Program-made: the position numbers and the translations under genes
DNA from: Sulfolobales archaeon
GTDB taxonomy: Archaea > Thermoproteota > Thermoprotei_A > Sulfolobales > Desulfurococcaceae
DNA: 64,000 bases
Assembly (NCBI GenBank): GCA_025059075.1
Contig: JANXDZ010000004.1
Location: 116,481 to 180,480 of the forward strand
Direction: 5' to 3'
In this document: piece after piece, positions 61,214 through 64,000 of the stretch
How positions within the stretch are numbered: position 1 is the first letter of the stretch
Layout of the letters: each line of letters starts with the position of its first letter
Notes under the pieces: generated by a model
What the model saw: the letters and a program-made list of their open reading frames with translations, nothing else
Databases searched by the model: none
What the model was told of the DNA's origin: nothing

Positions 61214-61753
61214 ATGAATGGCTATGGAAGGCACGTACTTCATGGATTAATCGCTGGCTTAGCCACCGGGCTATTGATGGGCTTACTGACAGTATTCATA
61301 CTTACGCCATCCATGGAGGCTTTAATGGAGGAGTTAGTGAAGCACCAGCTCTCCAAGACCCTCCCTCCTAATGAAGTAGGGGAGGCACTTGAAGTAATTA
61401 AAGGATCTATTAAAATAGCTGTATTCATAGCTCCAATAGCTCAAGTCATTCAATACATATTGCTTGGAGCACTATTTGGCTTAGTGAAGGGGTTATTAAA
61501 CACTAAGTTAAGGCTAAGTGAAGCCTCCTCAGCTATAGCAGTAGGAGCACTATACGTTCTCCTATTAAGCATAGCGCCTTTAGTAGTGCTCTTTAAGCTA
61601 GAACCAGGAGTAGTAGAAGTTATTTCAAGGTACTTCAATCCATACTTAATAACACTCACACCTGGAGCCGTATTTGCAGTAACAATAACTTTAGTAAGCA
61701 TAGTTAAAGGCCCTTGGACGAGAGTTATTGAAGCAAAGCCGAGGGAGGTATAG
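61214..61753 (+). CDS. Unknown four-TM membrane protein
   Basis: A 179-residue membrane protein with helices at about 8-32, 68-90, 103-125 and 145-165. Between TM1 and TM2 is an amphipathic segment (EELVKHQLSKTLPPNEVGEA) that is probably outside or parallel to the membrane. No family recognised; the shape resembles CbtA-like or other small permease partners only vaguely. ATG 61214 is the start, and its promoter is shared with the divergent YhfC-like gene. No operon partner follows. Confidence 0.7.
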   Translation: MNGYGRHVLHGLIAGLATGLLMGLLTVFILTPSMEALMEELVKHQLSKTLPPNEVGEALEVIKGSIKIAVFIAPIAQVIQYILLGALFGLVKGLLNTKLRLSEASSAIAVGALYVLLLSIAPLVVLFKLEPGVVEVISRYFNPYLITLTPGAVFAVTITLVSIVKGPWTRVIEAKPREV

Positions 61754-62097
61754 CAATTAGGCATTCAAAGCTCCATTAACAACAACGTCTATTGCTGGAG
61801 CTAGAAACTAATGCTACTTCAGTAATTTAACGGAGGGTTTAGCACTAAGGATATTAAGCCAGTGTTTTACTCCAGTAGTTAAGGAGCATAAAATGTAGTT
61901 TACCCACAGGCGTCAATATTGATGTTGCAATGCTGTGAGTAAAGCTAGCTTAACCCAGTGGCATTGCTTTAAACTACATACATCCTATTTCTAAAGGCAT
62001 GTGTAAGTAAGGGTGGCTGTAGAAGCCTTCATTTAAGCAATACTTCTACGTTGAATAAGTTCTCTGTCGTGAGTTAACGTCTTTAAGGGAGTTATTG
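61754..62097. other. Gene-free stretch between convergent membrane genes
   Basis: About 345 bases closed in all frames, between two convergent genes. No repeat, RNA or clear terminator hairpin was seen. Confidence 0.5.
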
Positions 62098-62862
62098 TTA
62101 AGCTGACTTTACTGCAGTAATTACTCCTAAAGCCATTAAGCCTACTGCAGATGAGGAAGCTGTTAGTAAGCCTATTCCTGGTGCTTTAAAAGTTGTTGAA
62201 AAGCCTAGTGATCCATTGACTTGTAGACTGATCCACCAAGTTCTATGAGCATATATTAATGCTATTGAAACAGCTATACATATACCGCTAAGTAAGAGTA
62301 GAAACACTCTTATAGCGCCTGCCCCCTTCTCCTCGAGAAGTGTAATCAGGGGTATGTGCACAATACTTATTACAGCTCCTGTAAAGACTAGGAGCAATAT
62401 ATCTCCAGCCATACTGTTTACACCAGTCATAATGCTGATTCCCGTTAGAGAGTGATACTGCCCTACGTTAAGTAAGCCTCCACGAATAGCTATAAGTGGT
62501 TCAGCTCTTTCAGTAATTACCCAAGGCAGGAAGACTGAAGCTATAGCTAGAGAACCTAGAGCTAAAGCAACTATTGCACTGATCCTTGAGGGAATCCTTT
62601 GACGAGGGGGCAAAGGCTTTTTAGTGAAACACCTACTTAACCCTATGAAAACTCCATATGTAAGGAGTATGAGAGCAATAGCCCAGATAACAATGCCTAA
62701 AGGCATGAAGGCACGCATAAGATCGTATTGTTCAGCAGCAAACGGTTCATAAGCAATTCTAACAGGTACTTCAACTACAGTGAGGCAAGTTCCTAGAATT
62801 AGTAGAATAGCGCTTAGACAAATCACGAAGCTCGATGACTTAAGTACCTGCACTCCAATCAC
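62098..62862 (-). CDS. Unknown six-TM membrane protein
   Basis: A 254-residue protein with TM helices at about 13-31, 50-72, 92-113, 145-170, 181-202 and 225-248. A basic proline-rich loop (FTKKPLPPRQRIPSRIS) links TM2 and TM3. No catalytic motif or known family is visible. ATG 62862 follows an AT-rich promoter region. It stands alone in a gene-poor end of the window. Confidence 0.6.
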   Translation of the reverse strand: MIGVQVLKSSSFVICLSAILLILGTCLTVVEVPVRIAYEPFAAEQYDLMRAFMPLGIVIWAIALILLTYGVFIGLSRCFTKKPLPPRQRIPSRISAIVALALGSLAIASVFLPWVITERAEPLIAIRGGLLNVGQYHSLTGISIMTGVNSMAGDILLLVFTGAVISIVHIPLITLLEEKGAGAIRVFLLLLSGICIAVSIALIYAHRTWWISLQVNGSLGFSTTFKAPGIGLLTASSSAVGLMALGVITAVKSA

Positions 62863-63300
62863 TAAACTTAATAAAACTAAGGTGAAATTTATCTCTTTAG
62901 GAAGTTAAGCCATTACTCATAAATACCTAGCTTCCTAGAGGCAAGCGGAGATGCATTAATGTCTGTTAAAGGAGCTAATCCATAGTGAGAAGCATTAATA
63001 GCACCACTAAGCTTAGACATAGTAGATCCCCCTCTATTAGTAAGTCGACTAATTTCCCTAAGCTTAGTGTCATAAATTCCTCAGTTCTCTTAAAGAAGCT
63101 CTTAGGTAAAGGCTTCACTTGAGATAGCTTCTACAATTCCCTTACTACACCTCAAGCATTATAGATAGTGGTGGATGATGAGGGAGGTGGCAGTAGAGGA
63201 GTATTACACTAAGCGCAATATGTCTTTAGCCTCAGTCTACTCGCCCCAATTCATGATGTAGAATAACTCTATAGGAGTAGAAATGGCTCTCCTGCTTTCT
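62863..63300. other. Gene-free stretch
   Basis: About 440 AT-rich bases. It should contain the promoter of the minus-strand membrane gene. A GGATGATGAGG at 63173 resembles a C box but lacks a matching D box. Nothing else supported. Confidence 0.45.
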
Positions 63301-63492
63301 CTACATCCCTTCTCTCACTAGAGCATAGATTCCTCCATAAAAGAGGCCGCTCTTCTCCTTCAAGAGAACTTCCACTACCCTGCTCCACATAGATAGTAGC
63401 CCTCCCGTTCTCAAAATGTAGTAAGAGCATAAGTCAATTACTTCAATTGAAACACGCTCTAAAGCCTCTCCCTCATGAGAAGAGCTCTCCAT
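63301..63492 (-). CDS. Possible small protein
   Basis: A 63-codon frame with ATG at 63492. The central part (IEVIDLCSYYILRTGGLLSM) is hydrophobic and could be a helix. There is no recognised family, no clear ribosome site and no coupled neighbour. It may be a real small gene, a gene remnant or chance. Kept at low confidence because the coding character is fair and neighbouring DNA is otherwise empty. Confidence 0.3.
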   Translation of the reverse strand: MESSSHEGEALERVSIEVIDLCSYYILRTGGLLSMWSRVVEVLLKEKSGLFYGGIYALVREGM

Positions 63493-64000
63493 TTACTGGC
63501 TAGTGGAAGTTTATCCCTCTCTAGAGATCATGGAGTGATTATAGTATTTAGAGCTTTCTACACTTCTTAAATACTACTAGTGGAACATGAAGCTCATTTA
63601 CTGTAATTGGAGCTTACTCTGCGGAGGGTTCAGTGCTTCAGTGCAGAGACTCTGGGATATAAATATACGTAAGGCGGAAGCTAAAGAAATTACTTAAGAA
63701 GCTCATAAAGTAATTGAAAGCAATGAAGAGGTGTTTACAAGCCTCTATGAAGCTCAGGATCCGAGGACTTCAAGCTTTCACCCAGTAAATTCATTACTTC
63801 AATAATGGAAGCTCAAGCCCCCTAATTCACTCCCTCTACAAACAACAATAACATTATGGAAACATCTTTAACGCGATCAACAAAATAAGAATAAGATCAT
63901 TCTAATAATGTTTAGAAGGAATACTCCTAGACTTTAAAACACCTATTAGCTTCACGCTTAGCCCAATGCATTCTGAATGAAAACACTTATTCGAAGGACA
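63493..64000. other. Gene-free window end
   Basis: About 510 bases closed in all frames. One plus-strand frame near 63640-63790 gives two protein-like runs split by a TAA (INIRKAEAKEIT and EAHKVIESNEEVFTSLYEAQ), too short to call. Nothing else was seen. Confidence 0.45.

Noticed and set aside
1..64000. CRISPR array or replication origin
   Set aside because: No regularly spaced repeats, no cas genes, no Cdc6/Orc gene and no origin-recognition-box clusters were seen.

Overview
The window looks like a chromosome segment of a hyperthermophilic crenarchaeon (Thermoprotei; an order such as Desulfurococcales or Fervidicoccales is an inference). Support comes from archaeal TFB, RpoP, aIF1, S26e, L38e, NAC, a crenarchaeal PolB1-type polymerase, aRF1, glycerol-1-phosphate dehydrogenase, two proteasome beta subunits, archaeal GlyRS and AspRS, and short tRNA introns at position 37/38 in three of four tRNAs. 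Coding is dense and AT-rich, with many GTG and TTG starts. The tRNAs and one structured RNA stand out as GC-rich islands. I see no CRISPR array, no rRNA, no replication-origin signature and no intact transposase.

Layout. 1-3.2 kb: end of aspS, adk, a small unknown gene, an Lrp-like regulator with a Cys cluster, ubiX and tRNA-Arg. 3.2-4.3 kb: gene-poor, with an IS200/IS605-type end relic. 4.3-11 kb: a tightly packed Mrp/MBH-type membrane antiporter operon (F, G, DUF4040, B, C, E, two D-type antiporter subunits and a coupled unknown membrane protein) with no hydrogenase or oxidoreductase arm. 11-16.4 kb: small unknowns, translin, tRNA-Tyr, HtrA protease, tRNA-Gln and TFB. 16.4-20.4 kb: aIF1, rpoP, a long empty stretch, a retropepsin-like protein, an agmatinase-family enzyme and a frame-disrupted nucleotidyltransferase. 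20.4-29.5 kb: glyS, a B12/radical-SAM protein, a PhoU/DUF47 protein, the tRNA-splicing endonuclease, endonuclease V, a proteasome beta subunit lacking Thr1, a TFB-related protein and a Nog1-like GTPase whose 5' end abuts another IS relic.

29.8-39 kb: FKBP isomerase, G1P dehydrogenase, the active proteasome beta subunit, FttA/aCPSF1, nadM, rtcA, a possible bistable structured RNA, aRF1 (its conserved N-terminus has no canonical start codon) and an AbrB-PhoU regulator. 39-48.5 kb: PAP2 phosphatase, MarC, a HAD phosphatase, ahcY, an intron-bearing tRNA(CAT), L38e, aCPSF2, NAC, PolB1 and S26e. 48.6-52.2 kb: a TadA/TadC pilus-type secretion pair; the TadC gene also lacks a canonical start for its N-terminal region. 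52-60 kb: an ArsB/NhaD-type transporter, then an ECF transporter (S, fused double ATPase, T) divergent from an HTH-PfkB kinase fusion, with a perfect palindrome between them, followed by an ornithine-cyclodeaminase family enzyme and a one-stop pseudogene. 60-64 kb: a YhfC-like membrane protease with a UPF0145 protein, two unknown membrane proteins and mostly empty DNA.

Themes. RNA metabolism is well represented: EndA and its likely intron substrates lie in the same window, with RtcA, both beta-CASP nucleases, Nog1 and translin. The least explained items are the structured RNA at 36.6 kb, the stand-alone antiporter operon with its unknown last subunit, the HTH-kinase/ECF module with its operator, and two genes whose conserved N-termini extend upstream of any ATG, GTG or TTG.
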